Positions 29,077 to 36,790 of a stretch of 64,000 nucleotides of DNA are shown piece after piece; positions within the stretch are counted from its first letter, which is position 1, and every line of letters starts with the position of its first letter. The DNA is from Maridesulfovibrio sp. (GTDB taxonomy: Bacteria > Desulfobacterota > Desulfovibrionia > Desulfovibrionales > Desulfovibrionaceae): positions 751,501 to 815,500 of the forward strand of contig NZ_OY781616.1 of assembly GCF_963677005.1 (NCBI RefSeq), written 5' to 3'. The notes under the pieces were generated by a model. The model had not been told where the DNA came from and ran no database searches. It saw only the letters and a program-made list of their open reading frames with translations. The position numbers and the translations under genes are program-made.

Positions 29077-30495
29077 CTAGAATTCCAGTAGATTTGTTGT
29101 TTTCTTGGCCAGGAATTTGAGGTTGGACTTCAAGGATATACCTTTTCTGTCCTTGCCTTCCAGAACGAATTCCTTGAGGAATTCGAGTCCGCGTCTCTTG
29201 CTTTCATCAAGATTGCCGCCCCATATTATGGCCAGAGCCAGGTTGGGGTCGAATTCCGTGGGGATCTGATAAGGCAGATCTTTCGGAATGTGGGTGTGCA
29301 TCTTGAGCCACTGATGTTCCTTCCAGGAGAGTTTTTCGATTTTACCTGCCCAGGGAGCGAATTTTTCATCGGTATCTTCAGCGATGATCCTGTACTCGAT
29401 GCCGACACCTTCGAAAGTGATATCGTTCTGAGTGTATCCAAGGTCATCCCCGAGGGCGAGTCTGATCTGTTCCTTGATCAGGTTGACGCCGGATTCTCCC
29501 TTGATGCGGGAAATTGCGGCAGAAACACCGTTTTCTACCTGAATACGTGTGTTTACTTCCATGAGGAACGGTGCTCCTTTGGGAGTCACGATCCATTCCC
29601 ATGTACCAACGTTGTCATAGTTGATTTCACGGGCCATATTCAGGGAGTGGTTGACGATATCGTCCAGAACTTTTCTGGCATCGAAAGAGTAGGCGATGCT
29701 TTCTGGGAAAAATCCGGGAGCAACTTCGATTCGTTTCTGCCTGCCGGGACTCTGTACGGAACAGTTACGGGTTCCGAAGTGCACATGCTTCTTGCCGGAG
29801 CGTTCGGAGACGATCTGTACTTCAAGGTGGTTGAAGTTGAAGATGCGCTGTTCGATGAGTACGCCTTCGTCGTTGAAGGTACGCATGGAGTAGTTTCTGA
29901 TGCGGCGGTATACCTGACGGAATTCCTCAATGGAATAAACTTCGTCGATCCCCATTCCGCCGCCTCCGGCCGAAGCCTTTACCAGTACAACCGGGTTTTT
30001 TACACCCTGTTTGCTCTGGAATTCAAAGAGGTTGTCGGCAATCTCTTCTGCTTCGAGCTCATCGTATATGGCGCGGTCCGATCCGGGGATGGTGGGGACG
30101 TCAAGCTTTCTGGCCAGACGTTTGGTGTTTATCTTGTCTCCGAGGTCCCGGATTACCCACCAGGAAGGGCCGATAAAAGTCATGGGGCGATCCCGTTCCG
30201 TTACCCTGCGGGCGAAGCGGAAGTTCTCGGAAAAGAAGCCGTAGCCCGGATGTACCGCAGTACACATGGTTTCATCTGCAACGGAGAGAATGTCTCCGGC
30301 ATCGTTGTAGGATCTTATTTTATAGATTGATTCCTTGCCGCCGAGCTTTCTGGCCATGGTGACATGTCCGGAATCCTTGTCTTCATCCGTGTATACGCAA
30401 ACAAAATCAAGGCCGAGATCTTTGCATGCCTGCATGATGCGTACGGCGATCTCTCCTCTGTTGGCAATAAGTACTTTATCTGTCTTTGGATTCAA
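29077..30495 (-). CDS. Biotin carboxylase (divergent AccC-like)
   Basis: A 472-residue ATP-grasp protein with an N-terminal KVLIANRGEIAVRIMQAC, AVHPGYGFFSEN, ATP-binding VKASAGGGGMGIDEV and HLEVQIVSERSGKKHVHFG. It should carboxylate biotin on a carrier protein using ATP and bicarbonate. Differences from standard AccC: RNCSVQSPGRQKRIEVAP in place of RDCSxQRRxQKxxEEAP, and NTRIQVENGVSA in place of NTRIQVEHPVTE, though the catalytic VE pair and the later Arg (IEYRIIAED) remain. No biotin carrier gene is adjacent. It is translated just before the fused carboxyltransferase, so the two form one enzyme system; substrate acetyl-CoA is likely but unproved. Confidence 0.85.
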   Translation of the reverse strand: MNPKTDKVLIANRGEIAVRIMQACKDLGLDFVCVYTDEDKDSGHVTMARKLGGKESIYKIRSYNDAGDILSVADETMCTAVHPGYGFFSENFRFARRVTERDRPMTFIGPSWWVIRDLGDKINTKRLARKLDVPTIPGSDRAIYDELEAEEIADNLFEFQSKQGVKNPVVLVKASAGGGGMGIDEVYSIEEFRQVYRRIRNYSMRTFNDEGVLIEQRIFNFNHLEVQIVSERSGKKHVHFGTRNCSVQSPGRQKRIEVAPGFFPESIAYSFDARKVLDDIVNHSLNMAREINYDNVGTWEWIVTPKGAPFLMEVNTRIQVENGVSAAISRIKGESGVNLIKEQIRLALGDDLGYTQNDITFEGVGIEYRIIAEDTDEKFAPWAGKIEKLSWKEHQWLKMHTHIPKDLPYQIPTEFDPNLALAIIWGGNLDESKRRGLEFLKEFVLEGKDRKGISLKSNLKFLAKKTTNLLEF

Positions 30496-30624
30496 AGCGA
30501 CTCTCCTGAGTCTTTCAGGTTTTGTTCAGTATATATATTGTAGAACCGGATTTTCAAAAATACGCAATCGTTTTAAGCCAAATAACAAGTCTGTCAAGTT
30601 AAATGTAACCAACATCTCCGTAGG

Positions 30625-30805
30625 TATAATCGCATAATATCCGCATTCGGAAGAGGGGATTATACTGGAAAGGAACAGGCTTCGGCCGTTATGTTGATAG
30701 GTTTCCATGAAACGGTCATGGACTCCATTGGAGTCCAGTACAGCCTGCCCTGATAAAACAAGTAGACGATTTCGTCAAATTGGTCCTGGCCGGACGGCTT
30801 TTTTT
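30625..30805 (+). ncRNA. Possible small RNA in the gap upstream of the biotin carboxylase gene
   Basis: A TATAAT box (30625-30630) is followed by four small hairpins in row: AACaGGC-TTCG-GCCGTT (30674-30690), TGGACTCC/GGAGTCCA (30719-30737), GACGA/TCGTC (30765-30776), and a short GC stem ending in seven T (30783-30805). This looks like a roughly 170-base transcript with its own weak terminator. The -35 box is poor, so the promoter is uncertain. The rest of the 543-base gap (30496-31038) holds a possible minus promoter TTGACA (30597-30592) for the carboxylase operon and no gene. Confidence 0.4.
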
Positions 30806-30983
30806 CAGAAATTGGACTTTTATAGGTTATTCTTGTTATTCAAAGTAGTTATGTCCGTGTTTGATAGCCCTTTCAGTCAGGCCTTCCTTCAGAAGGGGGG
30901 AGCCTGTTGTCTGTGGCGGATGTTTCTACGGCAGCGGAGATTCTGCATCATTGAAGCAGGTATTACCGGCTGGGATGTATGGC

Positions 30984-31020
30984 AAAAAAAAACCGCATTC
31001 CGTTACGGAGTGCGGTTTTT
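30984..31020. terminator. Bidirectional terminator downstream of TPR lipoprotein gene
   Basis: ACCGCATTCCG and CGGAGTGCGGT form a stem with one mismatch around TTA, flanked by nine A on the left and five T on the right. It ends the minus-strand gene at 31039 and could also stop plus-strand transcripts. Confidence 0.9.
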
Positions 31021-31038
31021 GCTGACATTTTACCTCGG

Positions 31039-31650
31039 TCAGATAAGTCCGAAGGTGAGCATTTCAACTATGTCGGTTTCTTGTTCCTTTTGGTCCGGGA
31101 TGCTGGATTTTTCCTTATCCTTGACTGTTTCTTCGATTATCCGGCCTATGGATACAGTTTCGTTTCCTCCGGCAAGATTAAGCTCGGATACGAATGTTTC
31201 GGTTTCCGAGATTTTATCCGGAGTAAACTTGTCCTGATACACGGACATGCGGGTGTATGCTGTTATGTGTTCCAGAGCTTTTTCTGGTTTACCAAGCTGC
31301 TTGTAGGCTCTTGCCAGTTTTCGGTGGGCGAGGCGTATGTGCCCATCATCAAGGTCAAGGGTCATCCCTTTATTGATTACGTCCACGGCCTTCTGATATT
31401 TGCCTTCCCGCAGATAGCAGTCTCCAAGCATGATGTAGCTCGGACCGTATTCCGGATCGGTCTCAATGGCTTTTTCAAAATACACGGATGCCGTTTTGTC
31501 ACAGTTGAGCATAAAAGCAACTGTTCCGGTCTGGTGAAGGCCGGGGGCTTCCCTTTTGACTCCGCAGCCGGAGAGCATGATCACCGCTGCCAGGGCAATT
31601 CCCAGCAGGATAAGCCTTCTCCTGCTCCGTACAAATGAACGGTTCTTCAT
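31039..31650 (-). CDS. Tetratricopeptide-repeat lipoprotein
   Basis: A 203-residue lipoprotein: basic N-terminus, hydrophobic helix and lipobox MLSGC (Cys29), then at least two TPR units (ASVYFEKAIETDPEYGPSYI, DCYLREGKYQKAVDVINKG, KLARAYKQLGKPEKALEH). TPR lipoproteins scaffold envelope complexes; the partner is unknown. The C-terminus (about 150-203) is acidic and low in structure. It stands alone between a terminator and the umuDC operon. No name can be given. Confidence 0.85.
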   Translation of the reverse strand: MKNRSFVRSRRRLILLGIALAAVIMLSGCGVKREAPGLHQTGTVAFMLNCDKTASVYFEKAIETDPEYGPSYIMLGDCYLREGKYQKAVDVINKGMTLDLDDGHIRLAHRKLARAYKQLGKPEKALEHITAYTRMSVYQDKFTPDKISETETFVSELNLAGGNETVSIGRIIEETVKDKEKSSIPDQKEQETDIVEMLTFGLI

Positions 31651-31791
31651 AGTACTAAAGAGTTGTTCCTGCGCTCCCTTCAGAAGGGAGGTTTAAGTTT
31701 CCTTCCAACCCGTTTCATGCCTTAAAGTTTGCGATTGAGCAAGGAAAAGCAGGTGTCACTTTGTGAAACGTTTTTTTGAGGGGTGAAAATA

Positions 31792-33063
31792 TCATTTTAT
31801 TTCCGGGAGTTCATCCCAGCAGGTTGTGTAGGATGGCGATTTGTAATTTCTGTTCATCCTCCATGCCTGCATGGTTCCCTCGGAGCCGTAGATCAGGGTT
31901 TTTCTGCCGAATCTGGAATTGGTTTTGTCCAGCAGGTTCATTAACGATTTGCGTCTGTTGAGGACAGTCTGGTCCTGTATTTCAAAGAAACTGCACTGCC
32001 GGTGATTTCTTGCGCAGATATCGATTATGGTCACAGCGGTCTTTTTATATCTGAATCCTTCCTTATAAATGGACCTGATGCAGTGCAGTGCGGCCGCAAT
32101 CAGGTCCGGGGTATAATCTGTGGCTGATGGAAACACGCGGACGGCGGAGTTGGAGTACTGGGGCAGGCTGTTGAACCTGTTGGTGGTGAGGTAAACGGAT
32201 ATTCCTCCGGCGAGTCCTCTTTGTTCACGCAGTTTCTCGGCTGTACGGGCCGCATAGGCGGCCACGGATTCTTCCAGTTCCGAAAGTTTGGATACCGGGC
32301 GACCGAAGGATCGGGAAGAAGTTATGGTCTTTTTGGGCGGAGGTGAATTTTCCAGAGAAAAACAGGGCGTGCCGCGCAACTCCAGGGCGGTGTGCAGGCC
32401 CGTGACGGCCATGTTCTTTTTTATCCACAAATCCGGCAGGTCCTTGAAAGCGCGGGCTGTGGTCACTCCTCGGCCCAGAAGTCTCTTGCCGTGCCTGCGT
32501 CCTATTCCCCATACGTCGGTAACGGGGATTTTTTCCAGCAGTCGGTCCATGTCCTTTCGGGCGCACAGGCTGAATACTCCGCCTGTTGCCGTGTATTTCT
32601 TTGCAAGCCTGTTTGCGGCCTTGGCAAGGGTCTTGGTCGGGCCGAAACCAACGGAAACCGGAATTCCGGTCCATTTGAAAACATGGCTTCGCAGGTGCGG
32701 GCCTATTTCGGGCAGATTTCTTAACTGCTGGAGTGGGAATTCCAAAAAGGATTCGTCAATGGAGTAGACTTCAAGTTCCGGGGTTATGCTGCGGAGCGTC
32801 TCGGTTACGCGGTAGGATATATCTCCGTATAAGGCATAGTTTGAGGAAAAGATTTCCACGTTGTTGGCCTGAAAGAAAGTTTTGTATTTGAAGGCCGGAG
32901 CACCCATGGGGATGCCCAGATTCTTGGCTTCCTGCGACCGTGAGATTACGCAGCCGTCATTGTTGGAAAGAACCACAACAGCCCGGTTCCGCAGTTCCGG
33001 ACGGAAGAGACGTTCGCATGAAACATAAAAATTGTTGCAGTCTACAAGGGCGAAGATCCTCAT
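31792..33063 (-). CDS. umuC: DNA polymerase V catalytic subunit UmuC
   Basis: A 423-residue Y-family polymerase that copies past DNA lesions when activated by UmuD' and RecA. The N-terminus is MRIFALVDCNNFYVSCERLF with the first catalytic Asp; the second acidic site is YSIDESFLEF; a helix-hairpin-helix region (VTDVWGIGRRHGKRL) and the little-finger domain follow, with a DUF4113-like tail. A longer frame is open upstream, but the true start at 33063 overlaps the umuD stop as ATGA. Standard two-gene SOS operon. Confidence 0.95.
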   Translation of the reverse strand: MRIFALVDCNNFYVSCERLFRPELRNRAVVVLSNNDGCVISRSQEAKNLGIPMGAPAFKYKTFFQANNVEIFSSNYALYGDISYRVTETLRSITPELEVYSIDESFLEFPLQQLRNLPEIGPHLRSHVFKWTGIPVSVGFGPTKTLAKAANRLAKKYTATGGVFSLCARKDMDRLLEKIPVTDVWGIGRRHGKRLLGRGVTTARAFKDLPDLWIKKNMAVTGLHTALELRGTPCFSLENSPPPKKTITSSRSFGRPVSKLSELEESVAAYAARTAEKLREQRGLAGGISVYLTTNRFNSLPQYSNSAVRVFPSATDYTPDLIAAALHCIRSIYKEGFRYKKTAVTIIDICARNHRQCSFFEIQDQTVLNRRKSLMNLLDKTNSRFGRKTLIYGSEGTMQAWRMNRNYKSPSYTTCWDELPEIK

Positions 33064-33497
33064 TTGGCGGCCTTGTGAATTATATAGGTCACGACTCCCC
33101 ATATTTCAAAGGAAGTATCGGTTGTTATTTCCAACGGCTGATATTCCGGATTTTCCGGAACTAGGTAGATCCCGTCCTTGGCTGCCCGGATTCGTTTTAC
33201 CGTAAGCTCTCCGTTCACGGCGGCTATGATTATGGAGTTGTTGGCGGCGTCAAGCGATCTGTCCACAATCAGAATATCTCCGGACAGGATGTTGGCATCG
33301 CGCATGGAATCGCCGCAGCATCGGACAAAGAATGTTGCCGCAGTATTTTTTACCAGATACTCATTCAGGTCCATTTTCCTTTCAATGTAGTCTTCAGCCG
33401 GGGAAGGGAACCCTGCCGCAACCTGCGACAGCATCAGAGGAAACTCCGTCCTGCCTTTGCTGTCCGGGATAAGTATCTGAGTCGTATTGTGGGACAT
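33060..33497 (-). CDS. umuD: DNA polymerase V accessory protein UmuD
   Basis: A 145-residue LexA/UmuD-type serine peptidase that cuts itself under RecA control to make UmuD', the activator of UmuC. The cleavage site is VAAGFPSPAEDY (between Ala28 and Gly29), the nucleophile is Ser64 in CGDSMRDANI, and the general base is Lys101 in ELTVKRIRA. All key residues are intact. It overlaps umuC by four bases. An A/T-rich palindrome precedes it. Confidence 0.95.
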   Translation of the reverse strand: MSHNTTQILIPDSKGRTEFPLMLSQVAAGFPSPAEDYIERKMDLNEYLVKNTAATFFVRCCGDSMRDANILSGDILIVDRSLDAANNSIIIAAVNGELTVKRIRAAKDGIYLVPENPEYQPLEITTDTSFEIWGVVTYIIHKAAK

Positions 33498-33509
33498 GTC
33501 TGCTCCTTG

Positions 33510-33541
33510 AAATTTTGTATATTTATTATTTACATATTTTA
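33510..33541. promoter_or_regulatory. A/T-rich palindrome upstream of umuD, possible SOS operator
   Basis: TGTA (33516-33519) and TACA (33531-33534) are separated by 11 bases, and the flanks (AAATTT on one side, TATTTT on the other) extend the dyad. It lies just upstream of umuD where a LexA site would be expected, but it is not the CTGT-N8-ACAG box of enteric LexA. Assignment is by position only. Confidence 0.4.
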
Positions 33542-33635
33542 AACTATGTCAATCTTAGATAAACGATAAGAGTGGTAAACAACATGTGTATGTATTTCGG
33601 TTCAAGGAATAATTCAGGGGCAGGGTGGGACAGAA

Positions 33636-33667
33636 AATCCCCCTGTCCGGTTCCGGGCAGGGGGATT
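33636..33667 (-). terminator. Hairpin terminator downstream of DHH phosphoesterase gene
   Basis: AATCCCCCTG and CAGGGGGATT form a 10-bp stem with an inner CCGG/CCGG pairing; on the minus strand it is followed by TTTTCTG. Confidence 0.8.
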
Positions 33668-33749
33668 GATTGCAGAAAAAGTATATTGCAGCGTATGATA
33701 AAGCTGTGCGGTTGGTTCCGCGTTGTAGGTCTTTTCCGGTTTTGACGGC

Positions 33750-34664
33750 TTATTTGTCCATGAACAATGCGACCATCTGGCCGAGAACCGCATCGGCCTC
33801 GGCGTGGGGAACCTGACATGTTCCAACCTGCTTGTGCCCGCCGCCGCCGAATTTCAGCATAACGCTTCCCACATCCACCTTGCTGGTACGGTTGGTTATG
33901 CTGTGACCCACGGAAAATACAGTGTTCTGTTTCATCTTTCCCCATATAATCTGAATGCTTATGTTGCATTGAGGGTACATGGAGTAGATGGTGAAACGGT
34001 TGCCGGGGTGAATCTCTTCCTGGTCTCGGAGATCAAGAATTGCTACATTGCCGAACATCTCGACTCGTTCCTTGAGCATGTCGCGGAATTCCTTGTCACG
34101 GGAGAAGTAGAGTTCCACTCTTTCCCTGACGTCCGGAAGATCCAGAATTTCATCAATAGGAAGCGTGCGGCAGTAGTCTATCAGGTGTTCCATCAGCTGG
34201 TAGTTGCTGACATTGAAATAACGATACCGGCCGAGTCCTGTTCTGGGGTCCATTATAAAGCCCAGCAGAATCCAGCCTTCGGGATTTTCAATTTCTTCAA
34301 CGGTAAGATCGCCGCTGTCGACTTTATCCACATAGTGGAGCATTTCGTCGAATTTATCGCCGAACTTCTCATGGCCGCCGAAATATTCCCAGATGACCCT
34401 TGCAGCGCTTCTGGCGCTTTTGGACATGCCCTTGAAGTCCATGGCCATATCCAGTCTTTCCTCTTCACTGGAGTGGTGGTCGAACCAGTATCCGCATCCT
34501 TCTATATAAGGAACGTTGGCGACAATGTCGTTGGGGTCGCCGGGATATTTCCCGTCCTGAACATCTTTGGGATGCACGAACATCCAGTTGTCCATGATTC
34601 CTATTTCCTTGAGAAGGACCGCACAGGCTAGTCCGTCAAAGTCAGATCGTGTCAAAAGACGCAT
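33750..34664 (-). CDS. DHH-family phosphoesterase
   Basis: A 304-residue protein with the DHH domain (TRSDFDGLACAVLLKE at 5-20; YWFDHHSSEEE near residue 60) and the C-terminal DHHA1 domain ending in FGGGGHKQVGTCQVP. Such enzymes hydrolyse phosphodiesters with manganese; the subfamily includes NrnA (nanoRNA and pAp degradation) and cyclic-di-nucleotide hydrolases. There are no membrane, PAS or GGDEF domains, so it is a soluble stand-alone form. Which substrate it uses cannot be told. It is a single gene between umuDC and a universal stress protein gene. Confidence 0.88.
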   Translation of the reverse strand: MRLLTRSDFDGLACAVLLKEIGIMDNWMFVHPKDVQDGKYPGDPNDIVANVPYIEGCGYWFDHHSSEEERLDMAMDFKGMSKSARSAARVIWEYFGGHEKFGDKFDEMLHYVDKVDSGDLTVEEIENPEGWILLGFIMDPRTGLGRYRYFNVSNYQLMEHLIDYCRTLPIDEILDLPDVRERVELYFSRDKEFRDMLKERVEMFGNVAILDLRDQEEIHPGNRFTIYSMYPQCNISIQIIWGKMKQNTVFSVGHSITNRTSKVDVGSVMLKFGGGGHKQVGTCQVPHAEADAVLGQMVALFMDK

Positions 34665-34792
34665 GAACTTCTCCGTTTCTTTGGGAATAAACTTTATTTG
34701 TCCCGAACAATTGTCTCATTTGTGTAAATGAAAACGGATTTAATGACAATCCGTTTCAGGCTTTCAGGCAGTATGCAGAAAAGGAGTCCGGA

Positions 34793-35215
34793 TTATCTGA
34801 CTACCAGAACCGGGCAGGGGGCAATGTGCAGCACTTTATGAGTCACGCTGCCTACAACAAGGCCTTCAAGGTCGGATTTTCCTTTTGACCCCATCACAAT
34901 AAGGTCGCACTTTTCTGTTTCTGCGACTGATTTTATTACCTTTGCTGTTGATCCGCCTATGATTTTTTCTTTGAATTCGATTTTTTTCTCTTTCAGTTGG
35001 GCACTGTTTTTTTCAAGGATCGCGTAAGATTCACGCGTAGCTGTGTCAATGGCCTTCTGGAAGTTGGGTTCTCCGAGCCCGGTGGGTACGGGGCGGTGGC
35101 AGTTCAGCAGGATAACCTTTGCCCCGGAAATCTGCGCAAGGGATGCTCCGTATTTGACGGCGGCTTCAGAGTGTCTTGATTCGTCTACAGGTATAAGTAT
35201 TTTGGCAAAAATCAT
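34793..35215 (-). CDS. Universal stress protein (UspA family)
   Basis: A 140-residue single-domain UspA protein starting MIFAKILIPVDESRHSEAA, with the nucleotide-binding pattern IVMGSKGKSDLEGLVVGSVTHKVL near the C-terminus (G-2x-G-9x-G-S/T), which suggests it binds ATP. The start at 35215 has AAGGAG six bases upstream; a longer frame upstream is not family-like. The role is usually in survival under stress; the exact target is unknown. The 843-base gap beyond its start holds the structured RNA locus. Confidence 0.92.
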   Translation of the reverse strand: MIFAKILIPVDESRHSEAAVKYGASLAQISGAKVILLNCHRPVPTGLGEPNFQKAIDTATRESYAILEKNSAQLKEKKIEFKEKIIGGSTAKVIKSVAETEKCDLIVMGSKGKSDLEGLVVGSVTHKVLHIAPCPVLVVR

Positions 35216-35485
35216 GTCTATTCTCCTTGTGAGTGTGGGGAGCACAATACTCCAAGGAATGTTTTGCTGCAACCTGAGCCTGTTTGCGAGGGTGGATGAG
35301 GAGGGGGTTTCTGCTGCTGAATCTGGTGTTGTTTGGTCGTTCATTCAGTCAAAAAAAGATAATGCCGAATGCTCGTTTTTTACCTGGTAAGGCCGTTTGA
35401 TACAGTTCGTTTTTGTTAGTAAAGTCTTTTAATACAATGTGTTATATAAATATTGTGTTTGTTGAAAATAAAAATTCAAAAAATG

Positions 35486-35514
35486 TTGACACGACCCTTT
35501 ATTGAACGTAGATA
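35486..35514 (+). promoter_or_regulatory. Strong sigma-70-type promoter for the structured RNA
   Basis: TTGACA (35486-35491) and TAGATA (35509-35514) are spaced by exactly 17 bases, preceded by an A/T-rich stretch. The predicted start of transcription is near 35521. No ordinary gene follows within 500 bases. Confidence 0.75.
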
Positions 35515-35695
35515 TTGTTTCCAGTTGATGTCGCTCTGAAAAAGGGTTCAGGGTAGATGTCCTCAGGAGCAGTCGTTGACTTCCGTGGTCGCACGGTTCC
35601 CTGTCCGGAAGACTGTAGGGGTCTAGTGGGCAGGTCTGAACCGCCTCAACGGAGAAAGTGAAACTTCACCGCGATTGTTTTCTGGGAGAATCACC

Positions 35696-35821
35696 TTGGC
35701 GCCGTACCGGAATATTCCGCATTTTTTCCGTGTGCGGTGGGCAGAAACCATGGTCTCTATTGAAGATTTCTGTTGCACGAACTGCACTGTATTTCAGGCA
35801 GCATGTTTTCACGGATCATGA
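35696..35821 (+). CDS. Possible 41-residue cysteine-rich small protein
   Basis: A TTG-started frame (MAPYRNIPHFFRVRWAET, then MVSIEDFCCTNC, ending CFHGS) with GGGAG seven bases upstream, the same style of start as rpsT and surA in this window. Four cysteines (26, 27, 30, 37) and a histidine could bind metal. It lies downstream of the structured leader and 41 bases before the terminator. It could also be a chance frame in a non-coding RNA, since it is short and has no recognised relatives. Confidence 0.4.
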   Translation: MAPYRNIPHFFRVRWAETMVSIEDFCCTNCTVFQAACFHGS

Positions 35822-35861
35822 TTGAGTAAAACCACCTTCCGTTTCCATTCCTTAAAGCTTA

Positions 35862-35887
35862 GGCCCCTCCTTTCAGGAGGGGCTTTT
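35862..35887 (+). terminator. Terminator of the structured RNA
   Basis: GCCCCTCC (35863-35870) pairs with GGAGGGGC (35876-35883) around TTTCA, followed by TTTTGTTCTTT. Confidence 0.93.
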
Positions 35888-35980
35888 GTTCTTTCTGGGG
35901 TATGATTGAACGTTCGGTTGCAAGGTGTAATAATCTGAATTTAAAATAATTTTGTTATTGGGATGTAATCACTTTGCATA

Positions 35981-36009
35981 TTGACCTTTAATTGGGTTTT
36001 CCGTAACAA
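35981..36009 (+). promoter_or_regulatory. Promoter of the TetR-type regulator gene
   Basis: TTGACC (35981-35986), a 17-base spacer and TAACAA (36004-36009) lie 49 bases before the start codon at 36059. Confidence 0.55.
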
Positions 36010-36058
36010 TAATGCTTTGTGTTTATCAATAACAGAGTGTGGGTGAAGAGAAGTTGCT

Positions 36059-36631
36059 ATGACCAAAAAGGATACGGTGCTTAAGGCTGCCAAGGAATTG
36101 TTCGGGGAGTTGGGGTACAGTGGAACAACATTTAAAAAAATTGCAGACCGTGCCGGGGTGGCTGTAGGTCTCCTGTCCCATCACTATGGCAATAAGGAAA
36201 AATTATTCAGAGCTGCCGGGTTTGATGTTGCAGAAAAGCTCAGTCTGTCTTTGCAGGACGAAATCGTACAGGCTGAAAACGGATATGATGCCGTTATCCG
36301 GTTCGCCCGGCGTTATCTTGAATTTTCCGTAGACCCGGATGAGGATTTTCTGGTCCTCATACGCTGTTCCCCTTTCAGTGATTTGAAGACCGGTGACGAC
36401 AGGGATGCCATGGTCCACAAATTTGCTCAGATCCCCATGATGCTTGAAAACTGCGTAGCCCGCGGAGTCAGGGACGGTTCTCTTCCGGATGTGCCTGTTC
36501 CGGAGACATCTTCCGTTGTGCTGTGCAATCTTGTGGGAGCTGTCAGAACCAAGCTTCTTACTCCTTACAGCCCACCTCAATTATACGAAGAAGCTTTGAA
36601 TTTTATCCGACGGGCGTTGAAGGTCTGTTGA
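36059..36631 (+). CDS. TetR-family transcriptional regulator
   Basis: A 190-residue repressor-type protein: the N-terminal helix-turn-helix (KDTVLKAAKELFGELGYSGT to SHHYGNKEKLFRAA, residues 3-50) is clear TetR, and the C-terminal ligand-binding domain is helical and unassigned. TetR proteins usually sense a small molecule and control adjacent genes or themselves. The next plus-strand gene is a sensor kinase after a terminator, so the target is not evident from context. Confidence 0.92.
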   Translation: MTKKDTVLKAAKELFGELGYSGTTFKKIADRAGVAVGLLSHHYGNKEKLFRAAGFDVAEKLSLSLQDEIVQAENGYDAVIRFARRYLEFSVDPDEDFLVLIRCSPFSDLKTGDDRDAMVHKFAQIPMMLENCVARGVRDGSLPDVPVPETSSVVLCNLVGAVRTKLLTPYSPPQLYEEALNFIRRALKVC

Positions 36632-36659
36632 TTCTGTAAATGCAGATATGATTTTCCAT

Positions 36660-36686
36660 GGAGCGGTTATGCCGCTCCTTTTTTTT
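36660..36686 (+). terminator. Terminator after the TetR gene
   Basis: GGAGCGG and CCGCTCC form a 7-bp stem around TTATG, followed by eight T. Confidence 0.93.
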
Positions 36687-36790
36687 GATATATGATGTAT
36701 TGCTTCTGGACGGATATCTTTCCGGATTGTACCGTTGTTTCTTCCGGAGAACCGAGGGGGCGGCAATTTTAAACCGCAAGGCTTGAAATT

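Larger units (their letters stand above)
35521..35887 (+). ncRNA. Structured RNA of unknown class (about 365 bases)
   Basis: Between a strong promoter and a strong terminator lies a segment with nested pairing: GGTTCAG (35545-35551) with CTGAACC (35636-35642) encloses CAGT/ACTG (35570-35573 with 35612-35615) and CTTCCG/CGGAAG (35580-35585 with 35606-35611). GTGAA/TTCAC (35658-35669) and CGGAATATTCCG (35708-35719) follow. I looked for the signatures of tmRNA, RNase P RNA, SRP RNA and common riboswitches and found none; a divergent 6S RNA is possible for the first half. The first 160 bases could instead be a leader controlling the small frame at 35696. Confidence 0.6.

Noticed and set aside
29290..30330. 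Open frame of 346 codons on the plus strand
   Set aside because: Antisense to the biotin carboxylase gene; no family resemblance.
30707..31237. Plus-strand open frame across the gap before the TPR lipoprotein gene
   Set aside because: It runs through a strong terminator and into the antisense of a lipoprotein gene; no ribosome site and no recognisable product.
35521..35887. Known housekeeping RNA (tmRNA, RNase P RNA, SRP RNA)
   Set aside because: No tRNA-like ends or tag frame for tmRNA, no GAGGAAAGTCCGGGC for RNase P, and the TGTCCGGAAG stretch pairs with an upstream CTTCCG and lacks the SRP GGTCAGG...GCAGCC context.
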